Source of the DNA: Burkholderiaceae bacterium
GTDB taxonomy: Bacteria > Pseudomonadota > Gammaproteobacteria > Burkholderiales > Burkholderiaceae_C
Reading direction: 5' to 3'
NCBI GenBank assembly: GCA_030726195.1
Contig: JANREF010000167.1
Span: 471-5,690 of the forward strand
DNA: 5,220 bases
Position numbers and translations under genes: made by a program. Shown in pieces: positions 1-5,220 of this stretch. The notes beneath the pieces are model-generated. The model was not told the DNA's origin and made no database searches. It worked only from the letters and a program-made list of their open reading frames with translations. How positions within the stretch are numbered: the first letter of the stretch is position 1; every line of letters begins with the position of its first letter.

Positions 1-10
1 CTGTATGTCA

Positions 11-82
11 GCCTGTGCCTGAGCCTGAGCCTGTGCCTGTGCCTGAGCCTGTGCCTGAGCCTGAGCCTGTGCCTGTGCCTGT
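11..82. repeat. Hexanucleotide tandem repeat, 12 units of GCCTGW
   Basis: Twelve uninterrupted 6-bp units occur in a row, each either GCCTGT (T) or GCCTGA (A), in the order T A A T T A T A A T T T. The last six units copy the first six except for the final base, so a 36-bp higher-order unit (11-46 and 47-82) is laid over the 6-bp period. The tract lies 15 bp past the stop codon of the ABC-F gene and decays into a GCCCTTGCTTCTGCG stretch. No start codon with a ribosome binding site leads into it on either strand, so it appears non-coding. A gene starting beyond the left edge cannot be excluded, because two minus-strand frames (Ala-Gln and His/Leu-Arg repeats) and a plus-strand Pro-Glu/Pro-Val frame stay open to the edge. 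Confidence 0.93.
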
Positions 83-97
83 GCCCTTGCTTCTGCG

Positions 98-2203
98 TTA
101 CTGCGCGACCAACGCGTCTATGGCTTCAGATGCTGCCAGCCACTGGGCTTCATTGCAGGCGAGTTCTTCTTCAATGCGTTTGAGTCGCTTGCCAATGTCG
201 GCCAGCTTATCGGCGCTGGGCAGCTCTAGCAGCGCGCTGTTCAATGCTTCACGTTCCGACTCCAATGCAGCCATGGCCGCTTCGGCTGCCGACATGGTTT
301 GTTGCAACGGCTTGGTTTGCGCTGCCATGGCTTGACGCTTGGCGGCTTGTTCACGACGCTTGTCTGCTTGGCTGGTGGACGGGCCTGCCAGCTTGCTGGC
401 CATTGCATCGGCTTGCGCTTGGGAGGCGCGTTGCGCTGCCGCTGCGGCTTCGGCCACTTCGGCGGCGGCTGCCGCTTGGGCGTCGCGCTCGGCCTTGGCT
501 TGGGCATCCGCACTTGTATCCGCTTCACCGCTTAACTGAGTGGCCGCCTTGTGTTTGGCTTTGGCCAGTGCGGCGTTTTCGGCGTTGGCCGCTTCGCGCT
601 TGCGCTTGGCTTCGTCCAGCAAGTAGACCTGGTAGTCGTCAAGGTCACCCACAAACTCGCTCACGCTGCCTTTGGCAATGAGCCAGAAGTCATCGCACAC
701 GCTGCGCAGCAAGGCGCGGTCGTGGCTCACCAGCATCACCGTGCCGCTGAACGAGTTCAATGCCATGGCCAGTGCTTCGCGCGTGGTCAAGTCCAGGTGG
801 TTGGTGGGCTCGTCTAGCAGCAGGAGGTTGGGGCGTTGGTACACCACCATGGCCAGCACCAAGCGGGCTTTTTCGCCGCCACTCATGGTGCCCACGGCTT
901 GCCCCACCATGTCACCTATGAAGCGAAAGCTGCCTAAAAAGTCGCGCAGCTCTTGCTCGCGCGCGTTGATGCCCAAGGACTTGGCCAGGCCCACCATGTG
1001 CTCCAGTGGCGAGTCTTGTACGTGCAGCACGTCCAGCTCTTGCTGTGCAAAGTAACCCACAGACAAACCTTTGCCTTGCGTGAACTCACCACCTAAGGCC
1101 TTGAGGCTGCCTGCAATGGTTTTGACCAATGTTGATTTACCTTGGCCGTTGGCACCCAACAAGCCAATGCGCTGACCGGCCACCACCGAGCGCGTGATGC
1201 CTTGAACGATGGGTGTTTGCGTGCCGTCTTCGGCGGTGTAGCCCACCACCGCATCGCGGATGGTGATCATGGGGTTGGGCAAGGAGGCGGGCTCTTTGAA
1301 TTCAAACGTGAAGTCTGCGCTCGTGATGACCTGCGCCACACGCTCCATGCGCTCCAGTGCTTTCACGCGGCTTTGCGCTTGCTTGGCCTTGGAGGCCTTG
1401 GCCTTGAAGCGGTCGATGAAGTGCTGCAAGTGGGCAATGCGGTCTTGCTGCTTGGAGAAGGCGGCTTGTTGCAAGGTGAGTTGCTGCGCGCGCACTTCTT
1501 CAAAGGTGGAGTAGTTGCCACCAAAGCGGGTGAGCTGAGCGTTGTCCAAGCTCACGGTGACGCGGGTGACCGCATCCAAAAATTCTCTGTCGTGGCTGAT
1601 GATGAGCAGCGTGCCTTCAAAGCGTTTCAGCCATGCCTCTAGCCACACCAAGGCGTCCAAGTCCAAGTGGTTGGTGGGCTCATCTAACAGCATGAGGTCG
1701 GCTGGGCACATCAATGCGCGCGCCAGCTGCAAGCGCATGCGCCAGCCACCCGAAAAACTGTTCACAGGGTTGGCCAGCTCGGCCACACTAAAGCCTAGGC
1801 CCATGAGCAAGGTTTCGGCACGCGACTGCGCGTCAAAGCCACCCGCATCGGCCAAGTCTGCGTAGGCCATGCCCAAGGCCTCGCCGTCGCCACTGGCTTC
1901 GGCTTGGGCCAAGCGCTCGTTGGCTTCGGCCAAACGGGTGTCGCCTGCGAGTACAAAGTCGGTGGCCGAGTCGCTGGTTTCGGGCATGTTTTGCGCCACT
2001 TGCGCCAAGCGCCACGACTTGGGCATGTACCACTCGCCGCCGTCCTCCGTTAAACCGCCCGTGAGCAAGGCAAACAGTGTGGACTTGCCCGCGCCGTTGC
2101 GGCCAATGAGTGAGGCTTTCTCGCCAGGGTGGATGGTGAGGTTGGCTTTGTCTAGCAGCACTTTGGTGCCGCGTCGGACCACAATATCGGTAAGCGTAAT
2201 CAT
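98..2203 (-). CDS. yheS: ABC-F family ATPase, YheS type
   Basis: This is a cytosolic, membrane-independent ABC protein of 701 aa with two nucleotide-binding domains, of the ABC-F class that binds the ribosomal E site and acts in translation. Cassette 1 has Walker A GRNGAGKST (34-42), signature SGGWRMR (151-157), Walker B with D174 and E175, and switch H204. Cassette 2 has Walker A GANGQGKST (350-358), signature SGGEKAR (441-447), D464/E465 and H494, so both ATP sites look intact. The interdomain linker (about 238-312, with the basic FIDRFKAKASKAKQAQSR stretch) resembles E. coli YheS, as does the start MITLTDIVVRRG. The C-terminal arm (about 527-701) is a charged predicted coiled coil with an Ala/Gln-rich stretch at 567-604, making it longer than E. 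coli YheS (about 637 aa as I recall). The start is the ATG whose ATGA overlaps the prmB stop, and no Shine-Dalgarno precedes it, so translational coupling is likely. Assignment to YheS rather than Uup or EttA is by recalled sequence similarity. Confidence 0.93.
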   Translation of the reverse strand: MITLTDIVVRRGTKVLLDKANLTIHPGEKASLIGRNGAGKSTLFALLTGGLTEDGGEWYMPKSWRLAQVAQNMPETSDSATDFVLAGDTRLAEANERLAQAEASGDGEALGMAYADLADAGGFDAQSRAETLLMGLGFSVAELANPVNSFSGGWRMRLQLARALMCPADLMLLDEPTNHLDLDALVWLEAWLKRFEGTLLIISHDREFLDAVTRVTVSLDNAQLTRFGGNYSTFEEVRAQQLTLQQAAFSKQQDRIAHLQHFIDRFKAKASKAKQAQSRVKALERMERVAQVITSADFTFEFKEPASLPNPMITIRDAVVGYTAEDGTQTPIVQGITRSVVAGQRIGLLGANGQGKSTLVKTIAGSLKALGGEFTQGKGLSVGYFAQQELDVLHVQDSPLEHMVGLAKSLGINAREQELRDFLGSFRFIGDMVGQAVGTMSGGEKARLVLAMVVYQRPNLLLLDEPTNHLDLTTREALAMALNSFSGTVMLVSHDRALLRSVCDDFWLIAKGSVSEFVGDLDDYQVYLLDEAKRKREAANAENAALAKAKHKAATQLSGEADTSADAQAKAERDAQAAAAAEVAEAAAAAQRASQAQADAMASKLAGPSTSQADKRREQAAKRQAMAAQTKPLQQTMSAAEAAMAALESEREALNSALLELPSADKLADIGKRLKRIEEELACNEAQWLAASEAIDALVAQ

Positions 2204-2233
2204 GTGTTGGTGGTGGGCTCGCTGGTAGCGAGC
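2200..2233 (-). promoter_or_regulatory. Translational coupling site: hairpin plus ATGA stop/start overlap
   Basis: The prmB stop (TGA, 2202-2200) and the ABC-F start (ATG, 2203-2201) overlap as ATGA. Upstream in the mRNA, within the last prmB codons, lies a perfect inverted repeat with 7-bp arms (2217-2223 and 2227-2233) and a 3-nt loop, reading GCTCGCT-ACC-AGCGAGC on the minus strand. Thirteen nt of C/A-rich, SD-free sequence separate the hairpin from the ATG. The overlap is certain. That the hairpin affects re-initiation is inference. Confidence 0.6.
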
Positions 2234-3093
2234 ATGTCTTTGGTCAACAGCAGCACGTGGTCGTCGCCGGCGCTGGTGGGCAGCCAAATGGGGTTGAGGT
2301 CTGGGAAGGCGCGCTCAAAGTAATCACGCTCATTGCCAATTTCTAAAACCAGCACGCCGTGGGCGCTGAGCACGTCTGGCAGCTGCGCCATCAAGGGGCG
2401 AATAAAGTCCATGCCGTCGGTGCCACCGGCCAAAGCCAGCGCAGGCTCTGCCAAGTACTCGGCGGGCAAGGCCTCCATGCTGGCTTGATTCACGTAGGGT
2501 GGGTTGCACAGCACCAAGTCGTAGGGGCCATGCACGTTGGCCAAGCCATCGGACGTGAGGAGGCGAATGCGCTGGCCCATGTCGTGTTGGGCCACGTTGA
2601 TGGCGGCTACCTCTAGAGCGGGCTGCGACAAGTCCGCCGCATCAATGGCCGCATCTGGGTAGGCCATGGCCGACAGCACAGCCAAACTGGCGTTGCCGGT
2701 GCACAAGTCCAGCACCCGCCGTGTGGGCTGGGGCAGCCAGTCGTCAATGTGGCCATAAGCCAAGGCTTCGGCAATGAGGCTGCGCGGCACAATGGCGCGC
2801 TCGTCCACGTAAAACGGCACACCTTGCAGCCAGGCTTGGCGGGTCAGGTAGGCCGCAGGCTTGCGCGTGCTGATGCGTTGTGCGATGAGGGTTTCGATGG
2901 CAGTTTGCGCGCTGGGCGTGATGCTGCGGTTGGCGCACTCGGGCTCGTCTATGTCGGTATCTAGGGGAAGCTCAAGGCTCCACAACACCAGCCATATGGC
3001 TTCGTCTCTGGCGTTGTTGGTGCCGTGGCCGTACGACAAGTTGGCGGCTTCTAAAGCGGCTTGGCTGTTGCCAATGATTTCGTGGAGTTGCAT
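2200..3093 (-). CDS. prmB: 50S ribosomal protein uL3 (L3) N5-glutamine methyltransferase
   Basis: PrmB transfers a methyl group from S-adenosylmethionine to the side-chain amide of a glutamine in ribosomal protein L3 (Gln150 in E. coli) during 50S maturation, in the cytosol. The 297-aa product is close to the E. coli length of 310 aa. Family marks in order: YGHGT (21-25) in the helical N-terminal domain, FYVDERAIVPRS (94-105), SAM motif I DLCTGNASLA (129-138), the catalytic NPPY (197-200) that holds the substrate glutamine, EYLAEP (212-217) with GGTDG (223-227), and EIGNE (251-255). The FYVDER and YGHGT signatures separate it from the release-factor enzyme PrmC. The chosen ATG leads directly into the expected N-terminus; 22 further in-frame codons upstream look non-coding. 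No clear Shine-Dalgarno or promoter precedes it. Oddity: the SAM loop reads T-G-N-A-S where a glycine is expected at Ala135. It overlaps the ABC-F gene by 4 nt. Confidence 0.93.
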   Translation of the reverse strand: MQLHEIIGNSQAALEAANLSYGHGTNNARDEAIWLVLWSLELPLDTDIDEPECANRSITPSAQTAIETLIAQRISTRKPAAYLTRQAWLQGVPFYVDERAIVPRSLIAEALAYGHIDDWLPQPTRRVLDLCTGNASLAVLSAMAYPDAAIDAADLSQPALEVAAINVAQHDMGQRIRLLTSDGLANVHGPYDLVLCNPPYVNQASMEALPAEYLAEPALALAGGTDGMDFIRPLMAQLPDVLSAHGVLVLEIGNERDYFERAFPDLNPIWLPTSAGDDHVLLLTKDMLATSEPTTNT

Positions 3094-3185
3094 GGTGCGA
3101 CAAGCTGTGGTTAAGCAAAGGGCACCTGTAGACAGTGGCGGCGGTGACGCACAGGCCAATGGCAGTCACACGTGCAGTGAGGGCG

Positions 3186-3206
3186 CGGTCGCGCAGGGCA
3201 CGACCG
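3186..3206 (-). terminator. Candidate hairpin terminator after infA, without a T-tract
   Basis: Arms 3186-3193 and 3199-3206 form an 8-bp GC-rich stem (one G-U pair in the minus-strand RNA) with a 5-nt loop, starting 20 nt past the infA stop. What follows is C-rich rather than a run of T, so it is not a canonical intrinsic terminator. It may instead be a 3'-end stabilising structure, and transcription may continue into prmB, for which I see no good promoter. Confidence 0.35.
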
Positions 3207-3226
3207 AGCGGGTTTGCGCTGTTGGC

Positions 3227-3478
3227 TCAGCGGCGGCGCGGCGTCATGGGCCCACGACCTTCGATGTGACGGAAGCTGATACGGCCCTTGGTCAAGTCGT
3301 ATGGAGAAATTTCCAATGTCACACGGTCGCCCGCCAAAATGCGGATGTGGTTTTTGCGCATTTTGCCTGCTGAGTAGGCGATGAGCTGGTGTCCGTTGTC
3401 CAAAGTCACGCGGTAGCGTGAGTCGGGTAACACCTCGTTGACGATGCCCATCATCTCAATCAGGTCGTCTTTTGCCAT
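3227..3478 (-). CDS. infA: Translation initiation factor IF-1
   Basis: IF-1 is a small OB-fold protein that binds the 30S A site and works with IF-2 and IF-3 in initiation. The 83-aa product starts [11 protein letters not shown] and keeps the family core: [14 protein letters not shown] (17-30), the basic [11 protein letters not shown] patch (38-48), AGDRV (49-53) and [10 protein letters not shown] (58-67). E. coli IF-1 ends around residue 72; here a tail of about 12 residues, rich in Gly, Pro and Arg, follows and ends PRRR. This matches the longer second IF-1 found alongside the ribosomal-operon copy in many betaproteobacteria. The ATG at 3478 is chosen because GAAGGA lies 6 nt upstream and the protein aligns from there; the 21 upstream in-frame codons are unlike the family. 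It is flanked by non-translation gene dapE on one side and prmB on the other, and appears to have its own promoter. Confidence 0.95.
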   Translation of the reverse strand: MAKDDLIEMMGIVNEVLPDSRYRVTLDNGHQLIAYSAGKMRKNHIRILAGDRVTLEISPYDLTKGRISFRHIEGRGPMTPRRR

Positions 3479-3484
3479 GTAAAT

Positions 3485-3490
3485 TCCTTC
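3485..3490 (-). promoter_or_regulatory. Ribosome binding site of infA
   Basis: The minus strand reads GAAGGA followed by 6 nt and then the ATG at 3478. It is the only clear Shine-Dalgarno in the window and it fixes the infA start over the longer open frame. Confidence 0.8.
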
Positions 3491-3516
3491 AATACCGTAA
3501 TGTGTGCCGCACCACA

Positions 3517-3542
3517 ATTGCCCCCAAGGTCTGGGGAACAAT
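3517..3542 (-). other. Leader hairpin upstream of infA
   Basis: An imperfect inverted repeat lies about 27 nt upstream of the infA ribosome binding site. The inner stem CCCCA/TGGGG (3522-3526 with 3532-3536, 5-nt loop) is continued by outer ATTG/CAAT arms (3517-3520 with 3539-3542), with a 1-nt bulge and a possible G-U pair between. It sits inside the predicted 5' untranslated leader. No T-tract follows, so it is not an obvious terminator. A regulatory role is inference. Confidence 0.45.
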
Positions 3543-3636
3543 GCCGCTACTCATCTGCTCGTCAAAGCAATGTGCGCGTGGGGGCTTGATCTTTTGCGCC
3601 GGACGCCCCGATGTGAGACATTTGGCAAAGCCTCTA

Positions 3637-3662
3637 ATTATAGCAAAGTGGATTGCTTTCAA
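3637..3662 (-). promoter_or_regulatory. Sigma-70 type promoter with extended -10, probably for infA
   Basis: The minus strand carries TGCTATAAT (3645-3637), a perfect -10 hexamer with the TGn extension. A TTGAAA -35-like hexamer lies at 3662-3657, but the 14-nt spacer is short, so the extended -10 may do most of the work. Transcription would begin near 3630, giving infA a leader of about 150 nt. This is the best promoter match in the window and separates the dap genes from infA and what follows. Confidence 0.7.
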
Positions 3663-3682
3663 GGGCGCAGGGTGTGGCGGTG

Positions 3683-3719
3683 TGGCCTACAGGCCAAAGC
3701 AGCTGGCGCTCAGGCCAGC
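3683..3719 (-). terminator. Tandem hairpins after dapE, possible terminator or attenuator
   Basis: Two inverted repeats follow the dapE stop by 7 nt: GCTGGC/GCCAGC (3702-3707 with 3714-3719, 6-nt loop) and TGGCCT/AGGCCA (3683-3688 with 3691-3696, 2-nt loop). No T-run follows either stem, so intrinsic termination is uncertain. In the minus-strand RNA the TGGCCT sequence occurs twice (3717-3712 and 3696-3691) and either copy could pair with the single downstream AGGCCA, giving alternative folds. Position between dapE and the infA promoter fits an end-of-transcript structure. Confidence 0.4.
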
Positions 3720-3726
3720 ATGCATG

Positions 3727-4896
3727 TCACTGGGGTGTTGCGGCCAAGGCCAGCATGACCTCGCGGTACATGTCTTTGAGTGGCTCGATGTCGTGCACCG
3801 CCACATACTCGTTGATTTTGTGAATGGTGGCGTTGGGCGGGCCTAGTTCTATGACTTGCGGGCAAATGTTGGCGATGAAGCGGCCGTCGCTGGTGCCGCC
3901 CGTGGTGGACAGCTGTGTTTCTATGCCGGCCACCGTGCGTATGGCGTGCTGCACAGCATGTACCAAAGGGCCAGGCGTGGTTAAAAACGGCATGCCGCTG
4001 ATGGACCAGGTCAGGTCGTATTCGAGCTGGTGCGCGTCCAATATCGCCCGCACACGGCTTTGCAGCGCCTCGGGCGTGCTTTCGGTGCAAAAGCGGAAAT
4101 TGAAGTCGATGACCACCTCGCCCGGAATCACGTTGCTCGCGCCAGTGCCGCCGTGTATGTTGCTCACCTGCCAGCTGGTGGGTGGGAAAAAGTCGTTGCC
4201 CTCATCCCAAGTGCACGCGGCCAGCTCGGCCAGCGCAGGCGCTGCTTGGTGGATGGGGTTGCGTGCCAAGTGTGGGTAAGCGATGTGTCCTTGTATGCCC
4301 TTGACGCTCAAGCGTCCGCTCATGCTGCCGCGGCGTCCGTTTTTGATCATGTCGCCAGTGCGCTCAATGGACGTGGGCTCGCCCACGATGCAAAAGTCCA
4401 GGCGTTCGCCGCGTGCGCTCAGTGCTTTGCACACCTCCACCGTGCCGTGTACGGCAGGGCCTTCCTCGTCGCTGGTGATGAGAAAAGCAATCGACAGCGG
4501 GGCCTGCGGCGCGGCGGCGCGAAATTCGCGCACGGCCACCACCATGGCGGCCAAGGACGCCTTCATGTCGCTGGCGCCTCGGCCAAACAACTTGCCGTCT
4601 TTGTGCGTGGGCACAAAGGGGTCTGTGTCCCAAGCTTCTACCGGGCCCGTGGGCACCACGTCGGTGTGCCCAGCGAATACCAACAAGGGCGCAGGCTCAT
4701 CATTGGCCAATGCGGGCGCGGTGAACTTGGCCCACAAGTTGTGCACTTGGGCCGCACCCGAACCAAACACCATGCGCTCGCACTCAAACCCCAAGGGTGT
4801 CAGCTCGTTGGCCAACACGTCTTGGCAACCCAGGTCCAGGGGCGTGACCGAGGCCTTGGCCAGCAATGCTTCGGTGAGGGTGAGGGCGTTGTACAT
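3727..4896 (-). CDS. dapE: Succinyl-diaminopimelate desuccinylase
   Basis: DapE hydrolyses N-succinyl-L,L-diaminopimelate to L,L-diaminopimelate and succinate in the succinylase branch of lysine and peptidoglycan precursor synthesis. It is a cytosolic dinuclear-zinc M20 peptidase. The 389-aa product (E. coli about 375) has all expected metal and catalytic residues: GHTDVVP with H77 and D79, the bridging Asp D110 in [14 protein letters not shown] with E144 (general base) and E145, GEPTS with E173, and NATIHK with H359. RRGSMSG (188-194) and GGTSDGRF (333-340) are also family marks. The dimerisation domain lies roughly between 180 and 295. The ATG at 4896 is chosen because [19 protein letters not shown] aligns with the usual N-terminus. 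The frame is open for another 38 codons to a GTG at 5010, 4 nt after the dapD stop, but that stretch is hexamer-repeat and low-complexity. No Shine-Dalgarno is visible at either start. Confidence 0.95.
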   Translation of the reverse strand: MYNALTLTEALLAKASVTPLDLGCQDVLANELTPLGFECERMVFGSGAAQVHNLWAKFTAPALANDEPAPLLVFAGHTDVVPTGPVEAWDTDPFVPTHKDGKLFGRGASDMKASLAAMVVAVREFRAAAPQAPLSIAFLITSDEEGPAVHGTVEVCKALSARGERLDFCIVGEPTSIERTGDMIKNGRRGSMSGRLSVKGIQGHIAYPHLARNPIHQAAPALAELAACTWDEGNDFFPPTSWQVSNIHGGTGASNVIPGEVVIDFNFRFCTESTPEALQSRVRAILDAHQLEYDLTWSISGMPFLTTPGPLVHAVQHAIRTVAGIETQLSTTGGTSDGRFIANICPQVIELGPPNATIHKINEYVAVHDIEPLKDMYREVMLALAATPQ

Positions 4897-4904
4897 GGCT
4901 GGGC

Positions 4905-4933
4905 GCGGTGCGGTTGCGGTTGCGGTTGCGGTG
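4905..4933. repeat. Short hexanucleotide tract GCGGTT upstream of dapE
   Basis: Three perfect GCGGTT units (4910-4927) are followed by a GCGGTG unit (4928-4933) and preceded by a partial GCGGT (4905-4909). The tract ends 9 bp upstream of the dapE ATG, where a ribosome binding site would normally be looked for. On the minus strand it reads as ACCGCA repeats, which in the dapE frame would encode alternating Thr-Ala if translation started farther upstream. Confidence 0.85.
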
Positions 4934-4996
4934 ACTCGTGTGGGCGGGGCTTTGTGCGTGATGCGTTTGATGGGTGTGGATGATCCGATGACCACA

Positions 4997-5012
4997 CAGT
5001 GACCCGTCACTG
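4997..5012. repeat. Perfect inverted repeat between dapD and dapE
   Basis: CAGTGAC (4997-5003) and GTCACTG (5006-5012) are exact reverse complements separated by 2 bp. As RNA this would fold as a 6-bp stem with a 4-nt loop, starting 2 nt after the dapD stop codon. No T-tract follows on the minus strand. It could be a small operator-like palindrome or an intercistronic hairpin; the sequence alone does not decide. Confidence 0.6.
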
Positions 5013-5014
5013 CA

Positions 5015-5220
5015 TCAGTCGCGCAACAACTCGTTCAAGCTGGTTTTGGCGCGGGTCTTGGCGTCCACACGCTTCACGATGACAGCGCAGTACAAGCTGT
5101 ATTTACCGTCGCTAGAAGGCAGGTTGCCACTGACCACTACAGAGCCCGCAGGGATGCGTCCGTAGGTCACCTCGCCGGTCGCGCGGTCGTAAATTTTGGT
5201 GCTTTGACCGATGTACACAC
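5015..5220 (-). CDS. dapD: 2,3,4,5-tetrahydropyridine-2,6-dicarboxylate N-succinyltransferase, C-terminal part
   Basis: DapD transfers succinate from succinyl-CoA to tetrahydrodipicolinate, opening the succinylase route to diaminopimelate. Only the last 67 complete codons are in the window; the gene continues past the right edge, so no start is visible. The first complete codon (5218-5216) is GTG read as Val, not a start: the family sequence is G-V-Y-[IL]-G-Q-S-T. The segment matches the end of the left-handed beta-helix and C-terminal domain of E. coli DapD, including IYDR.TGEV, the [16 protein letters not shown] stretch, [12 protein letters not shown] and the terminal NELLR. The E. coli enzyme has 274 residues, so roughly three quarters of the gene lies outside. 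It precedes dapE by 118 bp on the same strand, consistent with a dap operon whose promoter is off the window. Confidence 0.95.
   Translation of the reverse strand, partial: VYIGQSTKIYDRATGEVTYGRIPAGSVVVSGNLPSSDGKYSLYCAVIVKRVDAKTRAKTSLNELLRD

Noticed and set aside
15..335. Plus-strand frame with Pro-Glu/Pro-Val repeats, resembling a TonB-like or wall-anchor linker
   Set aside because: The Pro-rich part is only the hexamer array read in one frame, and the rest is antisense to the ABC-F C-terminus. No promoter or ribosome binding site supports it.
789..829. DNA repeat between about 789-829 and 1659-1699
   Set aside because: Both copies encode the DEPTNHLDL Walker B regions of the two ABC cassettes, so the similarity reflects the internal duplication of the protein rather than a mobile or regulatory repeat.
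1142..1642. Plus-strand open frame of 166 codons antisense to the ABC-F gene
   Set aside because: It lies wholly within a well-conserved ABC-F coding region, has no ribosome binding site and resembles no known protein.
3094..3226. Promoter for prmB in the infA-prmB gap
   Set aside because: I found no -10/-35 pair with acceptable spacing on the minus strand; TTGGCC near 3160 has no partner at 16-18 nt.
3712..3757. 11-bp direct repeat AGGCCAGCATG at 3712-3722 and 3747-3757
   Set aside because: One copy encodes the dapE C-terminus and the other lies just after the stop. It is short with no further copies seen, so chance or a small duplication suffices; it is not treated as an attachment site.
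4030..4983. Long plus-strand open frame of 317 codons antisense to dapE
   Set aside because: It is a high-GC shadow of dapE. Its translation is Gly/His/Arg-rich with no recognisable fold, and dapE has all active-site residues intact on the other strand.

Overview
This 5.2 kb window carries five chromosomal housekeeping genes, all on the minus strand. Transcription therefore runs from the right edge to the left. The high-GC codon use, the second-type IF-1 with an arginine-rich tail, and the order dapD-dapE-infA-prmB-ABC-F suggest a betaproteobacterium, probably Burkholderiales and plausibly Comamonadaceae. That placement rests on protein resemblance recalled from memory, not on a search.

Layout in transcription order: (1) the C-terminal 68 codons of dapD (5015-5220, cut by the window edge); (2) a 118-bp gap holding a perfect inverted repeat and a GCGGTT hexamer tract; (3) dapE (3727-4896); (4) a 248-bp intergenic region with two hairpins just after dapE, a near-consensus extended -10 promoter and a leader of about 150 nt; (5) infA (3227-3478), a stand-alone 83-aa IF-1; (6) a 133-bp gap with a strong GC hairpin; (7) prmB (2200-3093); (8) a YheS-type ABC-F ATPase (98-2203) whose ATG overlaps the prmB stop as ATGA; (9) a striking hexanucleotide tandem repeat (11-82) just beyond the ABC-F stop.

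The genes form two functional groups. DapD and DapE are successive but non-adjacent steps of the succinylase route to meso-diaminopimelate and lysine (DapC acts between them and is not in the window). InfA, PrmB and the ABC-F protein all act on the ribosome: initiation, methylation of ribosomal protein uL3, and ribosome-bound ATPase function. The recognisable promoter lies ahead of infA, so the translation-related group could be transcribed separately from the dap genes.

I see no mobile element, CRISPR array, RNA gene or novel defence-like system. What the genes do not explain is small-scale: two hexanucleotide tracts, several intergenic hairpins (one with two mutually exclusive pairings), a hairpin at the prmB/ABC-F coupling site, and an unusual alanine in the SAM-binding loop of PrmB. 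No intergenic gap exceeds 300 bp.
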